A DNA stretch of 38,486 bases, taken from the IMG/VR virus record IMGVR_UViG_3300028862_000060, positions 1 through 38,486 of that record; one strand, given 5' to 3'. The stretch comes from a virus. Under the pieces are notes generated by a model. That model made no database searches and was not told where the DNA came from. It saw nothing but the letters and a program-made list of their open reading frames with translations. A program made the translations under genes and the position numbers. Shown here piece after piece: positions 8,701-17,714 of the stretch; the stretch's first letter is position 1, and every line of letters starts with the position of its first letter.

Positions 8701-9937
8701 AGCTTTGACACAACAGCGCACTCTCATTGAAGACAACTACAAGCTTGAGCTACAGGGAATTGCAAACAGCATTGCAAACAACTCTGAGCGCATTCGTCAG
8801 CTTACGTTCGAGCGCGATACAAGGGTTCAGTTCTGGCAGGATCAGATTGACAAGTACGCACCAGCGTTGCGTGACCTTGACAACCAGATTTACGACATTG
8901 AGCAGAAGATCAAGAAGATTCAGGATGAGAAGATCAAGCCTCTTGAGCGTCAGCGCGACTTGCTTGCAGACATCCTCGGAGATGTCCAGCAGCAGATCGC
9001 CCGCGAGAAGGCAGTCATTGACCAGAAGCGCAAGCAGCTTGACTATGCAAACAAGATCAATAATGCAATGAAGACATTGTTCGACAGGTCAAAGGCAGCC
9101 GGTGGCGCAGCAGGCGGAATTGGAACGGCACTTGGTTCAAGCAGCAAGGCTCTACAGAAGGCTCTAGCAGACCTTAAGGAGCTTGAGGCTAAGCTCAAGG
9201 CGGCAAAGTTCCAGAAGAAGATTGAAATGGGTATGGTCACCAAGGACAAGAATGGCGCAATCAAGGTCTTCAACAGTCCCGGTGAAGCAGCCCAGTACGT
9301 CTCTGAGACATTTGGAAATGCCAAGGTAGTAACAAAGAACGACATTGAGGGAACCTCCAAGATCAACGGAAAGAACGTAAAGGGAGATTACTCCACTATC
9401 GCTCGCAAGATTTCCGAGGCACTGGACAACGACGTAAAGAAGCACATCATTACCCAGATCAGCGTTGACCCAGAACACAAGCAGGTTAAGATCACAGCCA
9501 AGAAGGTAAAGGGCGAGATGGTCTACACCTTGAATGGCAAGTCCTTCACCGCTGCAAGAGGAGGTATTCTACCGGGATTCCGTGGAGTAACTCACGGTGA
9601 CAATGTTCCTGCCATGCTACGTTCTGGGGAAGGCGTTACTGTTGGTGAGGCTTTGAGCCAGAACAAGTATGAGACAAAGCGTCTGCTTGCTCTTAACAAG
9701 GCAGCATTGAGTGGAAACATGGGAAGCTTCTACCGTGATTGGTCAGCCCCAGAAATCACAACAGCAGTTCCTGTCATGGCTCCTGCCGTAAACGGTAGCA
9801 CCAGTGGTGACACCTACAATGAGTACAACTTGACTGTAAGCGGATTCGGCTCAACTGCAACAGCAGATGAAATCGCTGGCAAGGTAATGTATACTATTAA
9901 GGAAGCCCAGCGCGGTCAGATTAGGAGTAGGTCATGA
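2771..9937 (+). CDS. Tape measure protein
   Basis: At 2388 aa this is the longest gene of the window. It sets tail length and may help DNA entry. The order is an N-terminal helical part; hydrophobic stretches near residues 540-580 and 1200-1290; a glycine-rich linker (nine Gly in a row) near 1670-1682; and a long Gln/Asp/Lys-rich coiled coil from about 1690 to 2150. A PGF...GD..AML..GE motif occurs twice, near residue 656 (IPGFAKG, then MLAPGEAVINAEDSKRF) and near 2262 (GGILPGFRG, then AMLRSGEGVTVGEAL); such motifs are common in tape measure proteins. At about 1.5 angstrom per residue the tail would be about 350 nm. Its 3' end overlaps the next gene as ATGA. Confidence 0.95.
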   Translation: MTTDVTAGIGISIDSKAALDQLRMLQAGISQFNQSVISSNTAAVSKQQDLIKTFSQQVEGTRQFTTGLTEVESSVHRLGKSIDTGKLKLGDYFRYGVAASGKFKNAFGRQQAEIMNLATDRVKKLQTQYVSLGTAHNGMTKALAVRPLNLFNADAAIGTQRMQIFNKLMTDGSTSLVNWGKNTQWAGRQLMVGFSMPLAIFGAMAIKVFRDIEMASVSFRRVYGDAFTSAPETEKALNEVKALASEYTKYGIAVKDTIGLAAKAAALGSQGPDLIAQTKEATRLSTLGQIEYQQALDTTISLQTAFGISSADLGTNIDFLNAVENQTVLSIDDVTQAIPKVAPVIKALGGNVQDLTYMLTAMREGGVNAAQGSNALKSGLMSLINPTQAAIDKSKELGIDLEGIVSRNAGNLPGMIKEIGAAFASIDDGLKRQQLMGKVFGKYQVARMTAMFANINKEGGQASRVLDLMGSSMSTLASISDKELSKIEQAVSIKFAGSLERLKAEVAPIGEQFLTAILPVMDAVEGILKAFNGLNPQFRQFLVIGTAIGGIVLPTVTMLVGLFANMGGMIIKFLKNPIMFIVNGFKNAGASANYLATAELDTEAATASLEGRVTTLTGSLNVQASAVARLVAAYERMSIAASAALRSNPAGFRTTKIPGFAKGRIQIVPGMGSGKKDTELAMLAPGEAVINAEDSKRFAPLLALMNQGKLPGYAGGKTEGMHSVNVGGTNVEYKPWGKGAPEKMQAMVNDVVAEGSQYAQMLIRMFQKLEGSAVSVNNIADKLTLVGNPVLSDIGARNTSKSGWGAPNDFAKAKKEGLDADTGTKTFFNNQLKTTQDDLKLWAQKNGQTLPSGALNAANYGTHISHLTKGGEAEGKNWLPKRVGVDSGYINTYTEATQAGMKKMVNTLVEMDKGGKNFTLEEEKAAKTFMQIATSGKNADGSLNAFKLSAEQAKYELALLAQDMHPQTMGAVAAVRAIATTDLKFAKEQNFQGRTPLGTSATSAWKARAAQTAAQFSLDNNGPARIAKSTGYFSKTMGTVREGTKFRAMSGAEFAAADKEAANMSSRIKRWATKFSQGLVTSLQGANISLGGAEKALGIHSPAKEITLIGDSVQQGAILAVDALRKGKADLKLGLGEFGTSIALTSKTLTKSTVNAGDSVARAIKAAGIEINAAALTSASSGTPLARKKIGGGKLQGALGGLDMAFMAGSMFLPGQLAEFSQKLMFASMGVQAFTGMLQGMAAVSGAAKLGGIFAPIASAAPLAGTALGALASPAGIAVAALVALGGIAWLVYNHYKEEEKKLHAFGEAVKTTTETLQSAATSFGYNENVSSINTRTQDTDKGAQARAVTAQSWVRDQAKAEGENGDKFRAKLDVVKSGTAAQAEQVLRQTFTSLLASGAPGDVAKSIVEQMANEVNRQNIFKKIGDDLGTALDPKGKIRSVAQLIQKNMAPGFEAAATAAKKVADQEKLIEEAKKNGIKIKGGYDQKTLESIAKYKKNIEAIRSEEAQTKAGSGSIVQQSAEDLNKFLGAGLIDQQQFQEGFLAIKNSVQQAFPTDAAAQADAYTNAVQGMGVQLQYNLPVLNDAAVAAATLNAVMSGADPTDINNALLSAAGNAGVATAALNVLAAAAQNNPVVNGTANIGTIEAQIAAKKNQITSLTKKPAKKKAGSGGGGGGGGGSAPKSKYDKKSDAIAKANARLDIQEVKIDRTEDSKIQHAMDQRWGGKTVEINGLKVTVKNSADVEYAMQQIDETIEDINRNQVDPLNDRLDVLHDKQDKINRQITEWQQEIDKINEGYAAQTKPLERANTLLEGQQATLEATRDKQLQGIDLQTSALQNQIDVAQYAAEVQGKLLDDQMEKNSLNAELIDKQVQAIDDQISALEDVKTLNDILAAQKQSQLGLASALSSGDAGAAAAAMLESQSSAAGGASQLQTAGMTGQRDELQAQSDALNAQNDLLSKRKDAMDRGVDALNRQLAALTQQRTLIEDNYKLELQGIANSIANNSERIRQLTFERDTRVQFWQDQIDKYAPALRDLDNQIYDIEQKIKKIQDEKIKPLERQRDLLADILGDVQQQIAREKAVIDQKRKQLDYANKINNAMKTLFDRSKAAGGAAGGIGTALGSSSKALQKALADLKELEAKLKAAKFQKKIEMGMVTKDKNGAIKVFNSPGEAAQYVSETFGNAKVVTKNDIEGTSKINGKNVKGDYSTIARKISEALDNDVKKHIITQISVDPEHKQVKITAKKVKGEMVYTLNGKSFTAARGGILPGFRGVTHGDNVPAMLRSGEGVTVGEALSQNKYETKRLLALNKAALSGNMGSFYRDWSAPEITTAVPVMAPAVNGSTSGDTYNEYNLTVSGFGSTATADEIAGKVMYTIKEAQRGQIRSRS

Positions 9938-10506
9938 CATACACACTCGCAGCAAGGAAGACTTTTCAGCGCCCCCAAGCTGCAATTTTTTCAGACCGCA
10001 AGTTCACTTTTGACAGCGGCACCGATGAGTATGTCGCACCAACAGATTTGAATGAGGGAGTGATGCAAGCCATCATTCTCCCAGACCATGGACGTAAGCC
10101 AATCCAGTATGGATTTGATAGGATCGAAGCCAAGGCTCGAATGATCAACGGAACGTCTAGGTCGTATTGGACAGCAGACAAGGTCACCTTGCAGACATCG
10201 TGGGACAACCTCCCATCACGTCTGGCAGAAGGTGGTCAGGATTATGCCAACGGTATGCAGAGACCAATTGGAGCAATGTTCCTTGCGGATAATGCAGCAC
10301 CGGCATGGCTTTTGCGCGACTGGTATAATGGACATCCAGAGCCTTTCTATGTTTATCTGTCATATGACGATGGTATTGTCAACGCAAGGCTTGGTCAACG
10401 ATACGTTGAAGAGAGGCTGATGTCTTTCACAAGCTTTGGTATGACGCTTGGCAACCGTGGTCGTTATGATTTCTGGGACATTGATTTGGCGTTGGAGGAA
10501 GTTTAA
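9934..10506 (+). CDS. Minor tail protein, probable distal tail (Dit-like) protein
   Basis: The 190-aa protein starts at an ATG overlapping the tape measure stop (ATGA at 9934-9937). It is rich in aromatic residues and predicted strands (FYVYLSYDDGIVNARLGQRYVEERLMSF), with no membrane segment. Directly after the tape measure gene siphoviruses encode the distal tail protein, which forms the ring joining tail tube and hub, so this role is most likely from position. The size is small for a full Dit with a carbohydrate-binding insertion but fits the core domain. No family-specific motif is visible. Confidence 0.75.
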   Translation: MTYTLAARKTFQRPQAAIFSDRKFTFDSGTDEYVAPTDLNEGVMQAIILPDHGRKPIQYGFDRIEAKARMINGTSRSYWTADKVTLQTSWDNLPSRLAEGGQDYANGMQRPIGAMFLADNAAPAWLLRDWYNGHPEPFYVYLSYDDGIVNARLGQRYVEERLMSFTSFGMTLGNRGRYDFWDIDLALEEV

Positions 10507-13500
10507 TTGTTCAAAGCACCAGCATTGCAGAAGCACCTTGAAACTGCTCATACAGTAAGGTCACTGCCAAAGGTTATCGGTGAAATCAACCTGAATGACC
10601 TTGGTCGTATTGAGCGTATCGGAAACTACATTTGCGACCCTGCGAAGGGTGTGCAGCCAAGTTCTTTCTACTCTGAATCTGATGTGCAGACAATCGACTC
10701 CACTGTAAGCTACGAGACAAACGTATTGCAGTCTGGTGACGCAGAAGATGTTGGAGAGCGAGTTCTCCACAAGGTAGATTCCCAGCTACCCAAGCTCTAC
10801 CCAATTCAGGACGTGTTTGCACACCACCGTCCTCGCTCTGGAATCAACAAGCTTATGTTCATGGACGGTCAGTTCATCGATGACAAGCTCAGCGCCCTAC
10901 GCCCAAGGTATTATGTATCCTCCCGTAGAGACCCATTCAAGTACTGGACGAGCTACAGGACAAAGGGACTTGATCTTGCCGGTCTTCCAATTGCTCATGG
11001 AGTTTCACGTTCGGACGGTAATATTGATGACACTGCTCCGTTCGTTGTCTACAACGAAACATTGAGCGCCAATCGTATCGTAATTAAGATGCAGACTCAT
11101 GTGGGAACAGAGCGCCTTGACCCCAGCATTGTTGTTGACCCATTCTACGGTGCGTCAAATAGCAAGACCCCCAAGTCTTTCAAGGTTCAGGTTCTTAGGG
11201 ACGAGATGTGGGAAACTGTGTACACGTTTAACGGCAACGTCCCAGCGGACGGATATGTCGAGCTTGGCTATGGACTCATGCTTGACTCAAGCTATGCGGA
11301 TAACTTCGAACTTATCGGAGAACTTGAGTCTGCGTTTCTTTTGCCAAATCCTGCGGATCACGATAATGGTGACGCATTTATCGTGGGCAGCGACAAGGGA
11401 ACCCTCTACGTTCTCAAGGACGGAGAGTGGAACCTTATTTCCAACGTATCCTACGGATGGTCTGACGTAAACTCAAGCCACGTCATCAAGAATCTCATCG
11501 ATCCTCCCAGCTTCACCAACGGTAGCTACATCGCATTCCGTGAGTTCGACTGGTTCAAGGGAATGCGTATCGTTGTTGACACGATGAACCTACCCAACAC
11601 AACCTTTGATCTGATCGAGCTTAGCCCTAGGCTAGTATTCGACCTCACAGAAAGAGCCATCAGCTTCTCTGTGACAAAGACAATGGGTGACCTAAGCCAG
11701 TCCCCACTTCCAGTAGGTGCCCTCCGTGCGGGCACGGGCAGCGTAGACCTCAGCAACAATGACTTCGCTCTCTCAGAATCCTTCGCGCTTGACCAGTCAA
11801 CTGGCAAGGGAAGCGTTATCGCCAAGTACCTTGGTCAGGAAATCAAGTTCGACTTCTCTGAGACCATCTATAATGTTGGCGGGTACAAGTACAATGTTCC
11901 CATTAAGACCCTTTATGCAGAAGAAGCACCAAGGATCATTGACGAGCCAACGACGACAAGCTTTGAGCTTCGTGATGAATTCTTCATCCTTGAGCGTGCA
12001 ACTGCACCACAGCTAGTCCTTGAGAATGTTTCCCTCAGCCGTGCAATCATGGTATTGCTTGATAGCATCGGATATGAAAAGTATTCATTCCTTCGTATCC
12101 CAAATGTGGATGAGCCATTCATTCCCTATTTCTTTGTTTCGCCAGACATGTCTGTTGCCGATGTTATGTCTGCATTGTCAGAGGCAACCCAAACTGCAAT
12201 GTATTTTGATGAGCGCAATGTTCTCGTTATTGCATTCCCAGCATATGTATTGCCTGACGCAAATGTTCGCAGCACTGACCTCGTTTTGCGCGGTACAGAT
12301 AAGGACGGTGCCCTTGCAAACATCAAGGACGTGTCTTCTTCCGAAAGGGAACTCTATAACAATGGAGAGGTAACCTTCACCAAGCGTTACATTCAGCGCA
12401 CAAGCAGACTGTCCCAGAGCCTTTATGGTGACAAGGACAAGGAATGGATTTACTCCCCCGTCATGGTATGGGAGGCAACCGGTCAGGATAACGTAAAGTC
12501 CCAGAACGATGCGGTAGAGAAGCAGTCCGAGTTCACCCTCAGTGCATTCCCATTGAGCGCACCACTGACAACAACAGTCCCACAGGTTGTTGGTGGAGTT
12601 GTCACGGACAACCTTATCAGCGTGGGAGAGTCCGCAAACTACTTCTCTTCATACAATGGATATCTTTGGGCCAATGGTGAAATCATTCACTATGATGCAG
12701 TGCAGTTCAGCGTTACCGGAACAGGCGATGTGTGGATTCAATCTGCCGATGAGTACCAGAACTACTTCCTTGGATTGCCATTCAATGGCAAGATTTACCC
12801 AACAGGAATGTTGCGCATCTACGCACAACCATACACAGACACGGATGATTATGGAAACACTTCACTTGTAGAAGGTACCGTTTCCGAACATGGTCGTGGA
12901 AAGTTCAACACTGAAATTGTTGACCACCACGAAGGTCTCACTGAGGATTGGGTAAGCAGCCTCAACGGAATGTACCAGAACAGCAACTACCTCTTCACAC
13001 TATCATCAGTGGTGAATTATCCACAGTCCTTGTCAACTGACAATGGAGCAGGCTACGTGTCCAATGGTGTCACAGCACAATCCACAGCTTCCACTTTCAG
13101 CAGCGTGTCCAGCGAAATCAACAACCCTCTTTCCCGTGTGACTACGGCAAATGATGTTGATAAGCTACAATCTTCTGCAATGATTCTCTCTGGTGCAAAT
13201 CAGGGACGTGACCATGTTAGTTATGTACACAAGAAGCTAGACGCCGTGCCCACAAGTTTCGGTACACGTATGCGTATCATTGGTGAAATCCTGAGCACGG
13301 GATCACAGGAGCCAATTGGTTCTGAAATTCTCACCAAGCCTTACATGACTACACCAAACGCTGACTTGACAATTTCTGGTGGCGGTGGTGGCCTCGGTAT
13401 TCTTGTTGACCCAGTGAAGAATCACGGATACTTCATGGAGCTACAGGCTCTCACCGGAGCAACAGAGGATTACTCATTCGAGGATGTCAACCATGAGGTT

Positions 13501-16500
13501 ACCTTGGGTAAGGTTTCTGCGGCGGTAGTCACATCCAATGAGGTAAAGCTTACCCTAGTAGACACACCAAAGATCATTGCCGTAGGTGATACCATTACTG
13601 TTACAGAGTTCCCAACAGACAATGCTGACATCAATGGGTCATACCCTGTCAAGCGTGTAGATGTCAACGATGTCTACTATGACCTTATCACGGTTCCATA
13701 CACATTCTCGGCACCTTATCCTGATACCGCAGCTATCACCGCGTCAGCGGGAACATCCCCATTGCCATTGGCGGCTATCAAGTCCATCAGTATTGATTCA
13801 ACTGGTGTGGCTCTTGTGACCTTGGTGGATGGAACTAATCCCGGCTACGCCATTGGAACAACGTTGACCAATGTCAATTTCGAGACTTCAACCGCCATTC
13901 CAAACATCAATGGAGTTGTGAGCGTTTCTTGGGTTGGAGATAATGAGTTCAAGTTCGATATTCGAAAGACGACTTACACCTTTGTTGATGATCTGAGCGC
14001 AATTCATTTCTCCTACAAGGATGATGCTGGGGCAACCGTCACCCTGAATAGTGACGAGATTAAGTCTGCTACATCAACAGCGCAGGATATCACCTTTACT
14101 TTTAGCGGAACAAACAAGACGTTCAAGGATTTGGATGCCGTTCTTGCCGGTGGCACTGTTGTCATTGATAGGAAGAATGAATTCAAGAACCCTCGTATGA
14201 AGACCGCAGGCGCAAGGTCTGTTCTCTCTGCGAACTTTGCCCAGAACCCAAGGGCAATCAATGACCCAGCGGCAGCGGTAGGACGTTGGAAGCCAAAGGT
14301 ATATTCCACTACCAAGACACATGGAGGAAGGGCAACCCAAGCCTTTGTTTCCCAAGACGCATATGTGAAGACAACCAATATCAAGACCTTCACTTCGAGT
14401 ACGTACATGAAGGGAACGGCCTACTCAGATAGAGGATGGCTCCTAGCTGGTGATGGCTCTTATGGTGACAATGCTCCTACACTAGGAAGTGACGCCTACA
14501 ACACTTCACTGCCTGTGACTATGGCAGACAATTACGTCCGTGTAGGACTATGGGTTAAGGCTTCTTCCAAGACAAAGATGCAGATTGGTCTACGTCGCTC
14601 CAACGAGTGGCGTCACAAGACCAAGGGCAAGTGGTACTCCTCAGAGACATTCAGCGGAGCGGTTTCCGTGGGTACGGACTGGACATGGGTAAACTATGGA
14701 TTCAAGATCACCCCATTCAATGGTCAGGTCCACTTGCGTACAAGGTTCTCCAAGTCAGGCTCCAAGATCACATACTACGGAACAGGACTGGTAATCTCGA
14801 AGGACGGCTCTTCCAATTCATTCTTCGACCAGAACTTCTCTACGGACTCATCCGTTTACTCCGTTGGATACGATACTCCGAACAAGCGTCATACCCTATC
14901 GTATGACAAGGTGAAGTATATTGAGCCTTCCGCTCAGGTACGCGCAATGCGAAGCACTTCTTTCGGTGACACTGATGGGTATTCCCTACGTGTTGACAGG
15001 TATGGGTCAGCAGCCAACCCATTTGCTGTTGTTGATCTTGGACCTGTGACCGCAGGACGTTACGTTGTCAGCGCAGTCATGAATTCAGCAAGCCCTGACA
15101 TTGCTTGGGACACGGCAGAAAGCACCAAGCCAAAGTTCGTGGTTGGAGCATCAGAAACAAAGGTATTCCCAAAGCAGCTAGAACCCGGTGAGACAGATAC
15201 AGGGGTAAGGTCTTCGGGTGAAGAGCTACGTCAGGTTGTAACTGTTACTGGCTCAGGAGAAGCGTATCTTTACTTGCCTGCCACAAAGGACGTTGGACAG
15301 ACTGTGTTCTACGACAACATTGGCCTTGAGCGTATTCCTGCCTACATCCTCCCAGCAGACGAAGACTCCATCACGTTCTTTGACGGTGGACAGTTCGGTG
15401 CAGATTGGGAAGGAACCGCTGACGACTCAAGGTCTGTCATGAACTTGGCAGAAATGGGAATCGATACAAGGAATGCAATTACATCTGTTTCTGCCGGTGT
15501 TGCTCAGGGTGGAGGAGTTTTCCGATACACCATCACAACCCAAGCAACAAACCCAAAGGCCCAGACAGACGTGTATGCCGTATTCTCTGGCATCAATCAG
15601 CTATATGGACAATACCTTATCAAGACTGTCGCTGCCAATACGTTCACCATTGATACAACTGATGTACCGGGAGACACGTCTTCCCCAAAGGTTATCTTTG
15701 TTGATCCAGTTATTGTGACAGTGCCGGGAATTGGAACAAACGTTCCTATGTATCCTCTGGCAGTTGACAATATCTCTGACACCAATGAAACTGGAATGGT
15801 GACTGTTGCACACGTACAAACAGCACACAACTACGTCAATCCATTCTTGACAGCTACAACAGCCAAGACGTGGACAGAAACCCAACAGCTATTCAATACC
15901 TTCTTCTACAAGACTGTCAGCGATGATCGTGGCGGTAGGGTCAAGGCTGTAGAAGGAGCCTCTCTTACAATTCCAACACATACATTGAAGAGTGGTGATA
16001 AGGTAAAGATCACAGGAACCGGAGCACCTTCCACAACATACACTGTATCCAATTTGATTGGAACTCGCGTGGTCTTGAGCGGTAGCCCTACAGGATGGAA
16101 CGCAGACTGGTGGCTAGGTCTTGTTGATCCCATCATCACACCATTCCGTCTATGGGCAGGACTACAGTCCATTCTTGTTGACTCAGGAAAGTTCTACGGA
16201 CAGAAGCCAAACCTCACAGCTTCCGAGGATTCCGTATACGACATTGGTGTAGAATATTCTGATTCCGCAGACGGTAGAACATTCTTCCTGTTCCTCAACG
16301 ACCGCAAGATCGGAGAAGTAACAGACCCTGATCCTCTTCCAGTAAAGGATCACGTAGCGTTGTTCAGCCGTGGTGGAGCAAAGGTGATGTTCGAGCACCT
16401 TTACGCTATCTCTGCCAAGGCAGGATTCCCAGCACCATCACAAGCTGGTGGAGCAGCAGTCTTGGGCAACCAGAACCGCTTCGACTTGGTACGTAGGTCT

Positions 16501-17232
16501 GGCGCAGCCGGTGTATTGCAGTCCAGCTTCCTATCAGGAGTTGGAGATAGCTCAGGCTACAACGTGTTCTACGATGAGTTTGGAACAATCTTCCGCGAGG
16601 CCGCGTACATGAACGTCAAGTACGATCAGGCTTTCCCAGCATTGATTGCCCAGATCGCCCCAGCACCAGCAGGATTCCGTGGGTACACAATCAGTGGATT
16701 CCAGCCAACAGCCTACGGTGCAGAGTTCATGGTATTCAACTGCACAGACAACCTATTGTCCTTGAATGCAGAGACAGGAAACTACTTGCGTATTCTTGGA
16801 GTTACATTCACACAGAATGCAACCCACACATTGACGATTGATGAATTGTTGGAGCGTAAGTCCAATGTTGCTAATCTTGTTGACGTTGCAAACGTCACGG
16901 AGAACTCCAACCTTTACAATCGCTTGCGTATCAATAGAATGCGTCACGGAGACAAGAAGCTTTCTTTGCAGTCCGATTTTATTCAGACTTCTGCAACGGC
17001 AGAAAAGACATTGACTTGGATTATGGAAAAGGCTTCTCGTCCACGCCACAACGTAGGGTTCGAAATCTTCCCAACCCCAACATTGCAGCTTGGTGACTTG
17101 GTTACAATCGACTACAAGGTAAAGGGTCATGATGTCATTGCTCCTGCCGACAAGCAGTTCGTCGTGTATAATGTTACATATGACAAGGACAGCGGTGGAA
17201 GCAAGATGACAGTATTCGCTACGGAGACCTGA
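10507..17232 (+). CDS. Giant tail hub / receptor-binding minor tail protein
   Basis: The 2241-aa protein starts at TTG 10507; GGAGGA at 10495-10500 fixes this start. The N-terminal 600 residues and the C-terminal 170 residues (YNRLRINRMRHGDKKLSLQS, then LQLGDLVTIDYKVKG) look like parts of a tail hub. Between them are probable ligand-binding beta modules: a carbohydrate-binding-like jelly roll near residues 1235-1440; another near 1470-1600 followed by FFDGGQFGADWEGTADDS, a pattern often seen after such modules in actinophage tail proteins; and a laminin-G-like domain near 1880-1970 (FFLFLNDRKIGEV). A GGGGG stretch lies near 960. No catalytic motif for peptidoglycan or polysaccharide cleavage is evident. 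It is likely the baseplate hub fused to receptor-binding modules. Confidence 0.85.
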   Translation: MFKAPALQKHLETAHTVRSLPKVIGEINLNDLGRIERIGNYICDPAKGVQPSSFYSESDVQTIDSTVSYETNVLQSGDAEDVGERVLHKVDSQLPKLYPIQDVFAHHRPRSGINKLMFMDGQFIDDKLSALRPRYYVSSRRDPFKYWTSYRTKGLDLAGLPIAHGVSRSDGNIDDTAPFVVYNETLSANRIVIKMQTHVGTERLDPSIVVDPFYGASNSKTPKSFKVQVLRDEMWETVYTFNGNVPADGYVELGYGLMLDSSYADNFELIGELESAFLLPNPADHDNGDAFIVGSDKGTLYVLKDGEWNLISNVSYGWSDVNSSHVIKNLIDPPSFTNGSYIAFREFDWFKGMRIVVDTMNLPNTTFDLIELSPRLVFDLTERAISFSVTKTMGDLSQSPLPVGALRAGTGSVDLSNNDFALSESFALDQSTGKGSVIAKYLGQEIKFDFSETIYNVGGYKYNVPIKTLYAEEAPRIIDEPTTTSFELRDEFFILERATAPQLVLENVSLSRAIMVLLDSIGYEKYSFLRIPNVDEPFIPYFFVSPDMSVADVMSALSEATQTAMYFDERNVLVIAFPAYVLPDANVRSTDLVLRGTDKDGALANIKDVSSSERELYNNGEVTFTKRYIQRTSRLSQSLYGDKDKEWIYSPVMVWEATGQDNVKSQNDAVEKQSEFTLSAFPLSAPLTTTVPQVVGGVVTDNLISVGESANYFSSYNGYLWANGEIIHYDAVQFSVTGTGDVWIQSADEYQNYFLGLPFNGKIYPTGMLRIYAQPYTDTDDYGNTSLVEGTVSEHGRGKFNTEIVDHHEGLTEDWVSSLNGMYQNSNYLFTLSSVVNYPQSLSTDNGAGYVSNGVTAQSTASTFSSVSSEINNPLSRVTTANDVDKLQSSAMILSGANQGRDHVSYVHKKLDAVPTSFGTRMRIIGEILSTGSQEPIGSEILTKPYMTTPNADLTISGGGGGLGILVDPVKNHGYFMELQALTGATEDYSFEDVNHEVTLGKVSAAVVTSNEVKLTLVDTPKIIAVGDTITVTEFPTDNADINGSYPVKRVDVNDVYYDLITVPYTFSAPYPDTAAITASAGTSPLPLAAIKSISIDSTGVALVTLVDGTNPGYAIGTTLTNVNFETSTAIPNINGVVSVSWVGDNEFKFDIRKTTYTFVDDLSAIHFSYKDDAGATVTLNSDEIKSATSTAQDITFTFSGTNKTFKDLDAVLAGGTVVIDRKNEFKNPRMKTAGARSVLSANFAQNPRAINDPAAAVGRWKPKVYSTTKTHGGRATQAFVSQDAYVKTTNIKTFTSSTYMKGTAYSDRGWLLAGDGSYGDNAPTLGSDAYNTSLPVTMADNYVRVGLWVKASSKTKMQIGLRRSNEWRHKTKGKWYSSETFSGAVSVGTDWTWVNYGFKITPFNGQVHLRTRFSKSGSKITYYGTGLVISKDGSSNSFFDQNFSTDSSVYSVGYDTPNKRHTLSYDKVKYIEPSAQVRAMRSTSFGDTDGYSLRVDRYGSAANPFAVVDLGPVTAGRYVVSAVMNSASPDIAWDTAESTKPKFVVGASETKVFPKQLEPGETDTGVRSSGEELRQVVTVTGSGEAYLYLPATKDVGQTVFYDNIGLERIPAYILPADEDSITFFDGGQFGADWEGTADDSRSVMNLAEMGIDTRNAITSVSAGVAQGGGVFRYTITTQATNPKAQTDVYAVFSGINQLYGQYLIKTVAANTFTIDTTDVPGDTSSPKVIFVDPVIVTVPGIGTNVPMYPLAVDNISDTNETGMVTVAHVQTAHNYVNPFLTATTAKTWTETQQLFNTFFYKTVSDDRGGRVKAVEGASLTIPTHTLKSGDKVKITGTGAPSTTYTVSNLIGTRVVLSGSPTGWNADWWLGLVDPIITPFRLWAGLQSILVDSGKFYGQKPNLTASEDSVYDIGVEYSDSADGRTFFLFLNDRKIGEVTDPDPLPVKDHVALFSRGGAKVMFEHLYAISAKAGFPAPSQAGGAAVLGNQNRFDLVRRSGAAGVLQSSFLSGVGDSSGYNVFYDEFGTIFREAAYMNVKYDQAFPALIAQIAPAPAGFRGYTISGFQPTAYGAEFMVFNCTDNLLSLNAETGNYLRILGVTFTQNATHTLTIDELLERKSNVANLVDVANVTENSNLYNRLRINRMRHGDKKLSLQSDFIQTSATAEKTLTWIMEKASRPRHNVGFEIFPTPTLQLGDLVTIDYKVKGHDVIAPADKQFVVYNVTYDKDSGGSKMTVFATET

Positions 17233-17714
17233 TGGTTAATTCCGTTCCATACGACACTATCTTTTTCAAGCCAGTTAAGAACACCCTTGCCGTGAAACTG
17301 AAGGCTAATACGTTCGCAGCAGAGAATTTGACAATCGAAGATGCGAGTGCTACAATCACTCCTCTGTTCGAAGTCTTCGGCAGCGCTGAGCTAGCCTCCA
17401 TCGCAAGGCATGATACAGTTGGTGGAGTCGGACTCAACTACGAACTCACGTCTGAGATTGACGACATCACCAAGGACATCACAGCGAAGTTCCTCAAGGT
17501 CGGTGCGCCAAGGTCAGCGGGCGTCACGACGATTGATATTTCGAAGTACATCTCGGCTGTAGATTTGACAGACCCATCCCTTCCCGGTATCCTGATCGAT
17601 GAGAACGGAGATTTGATCATCAACCTCATTAAGCTTGAGGGGGATGAGGGGGTAGACGTTCAAGCCCTTTCGGGTGGAACAATGGTAAGAGTGACATATG
17701 GCATGGAGGAATGA
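17232..17714 (+). CDS. Minor tail protein of unknown fold
   Basis: The 160-aa protein starts at ATG 17232, sharing one base with the previous stop (TGATG). It is a beta-rich protein (NTLAVKLKANTFAAENLTIEDASATITPLFEVFG) with a C-terminal half rich in acidic residues (LIDENGDLIINLIKLEGDEG). It lies in an uninterrupted run of tail genes and ends back-to-back with the next start. I do not recognise a domain; a baseplate or fibre-attachment role is inferred from position. Confidence 0.75.
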   Translation: MVNSVPYDTIFFKPVKNTLAVKLKANTFAAENLTIEDASATITPLFEVFGSAELASIARHDTVGGVGLNYELTSEIDDITKDITAKFLKVGAPRSAGVTTIDISKYISAVDLTDPSLPGILIDENGDLIINLIKLEGDEGVDVQALSGGTMVRVTYGMEE

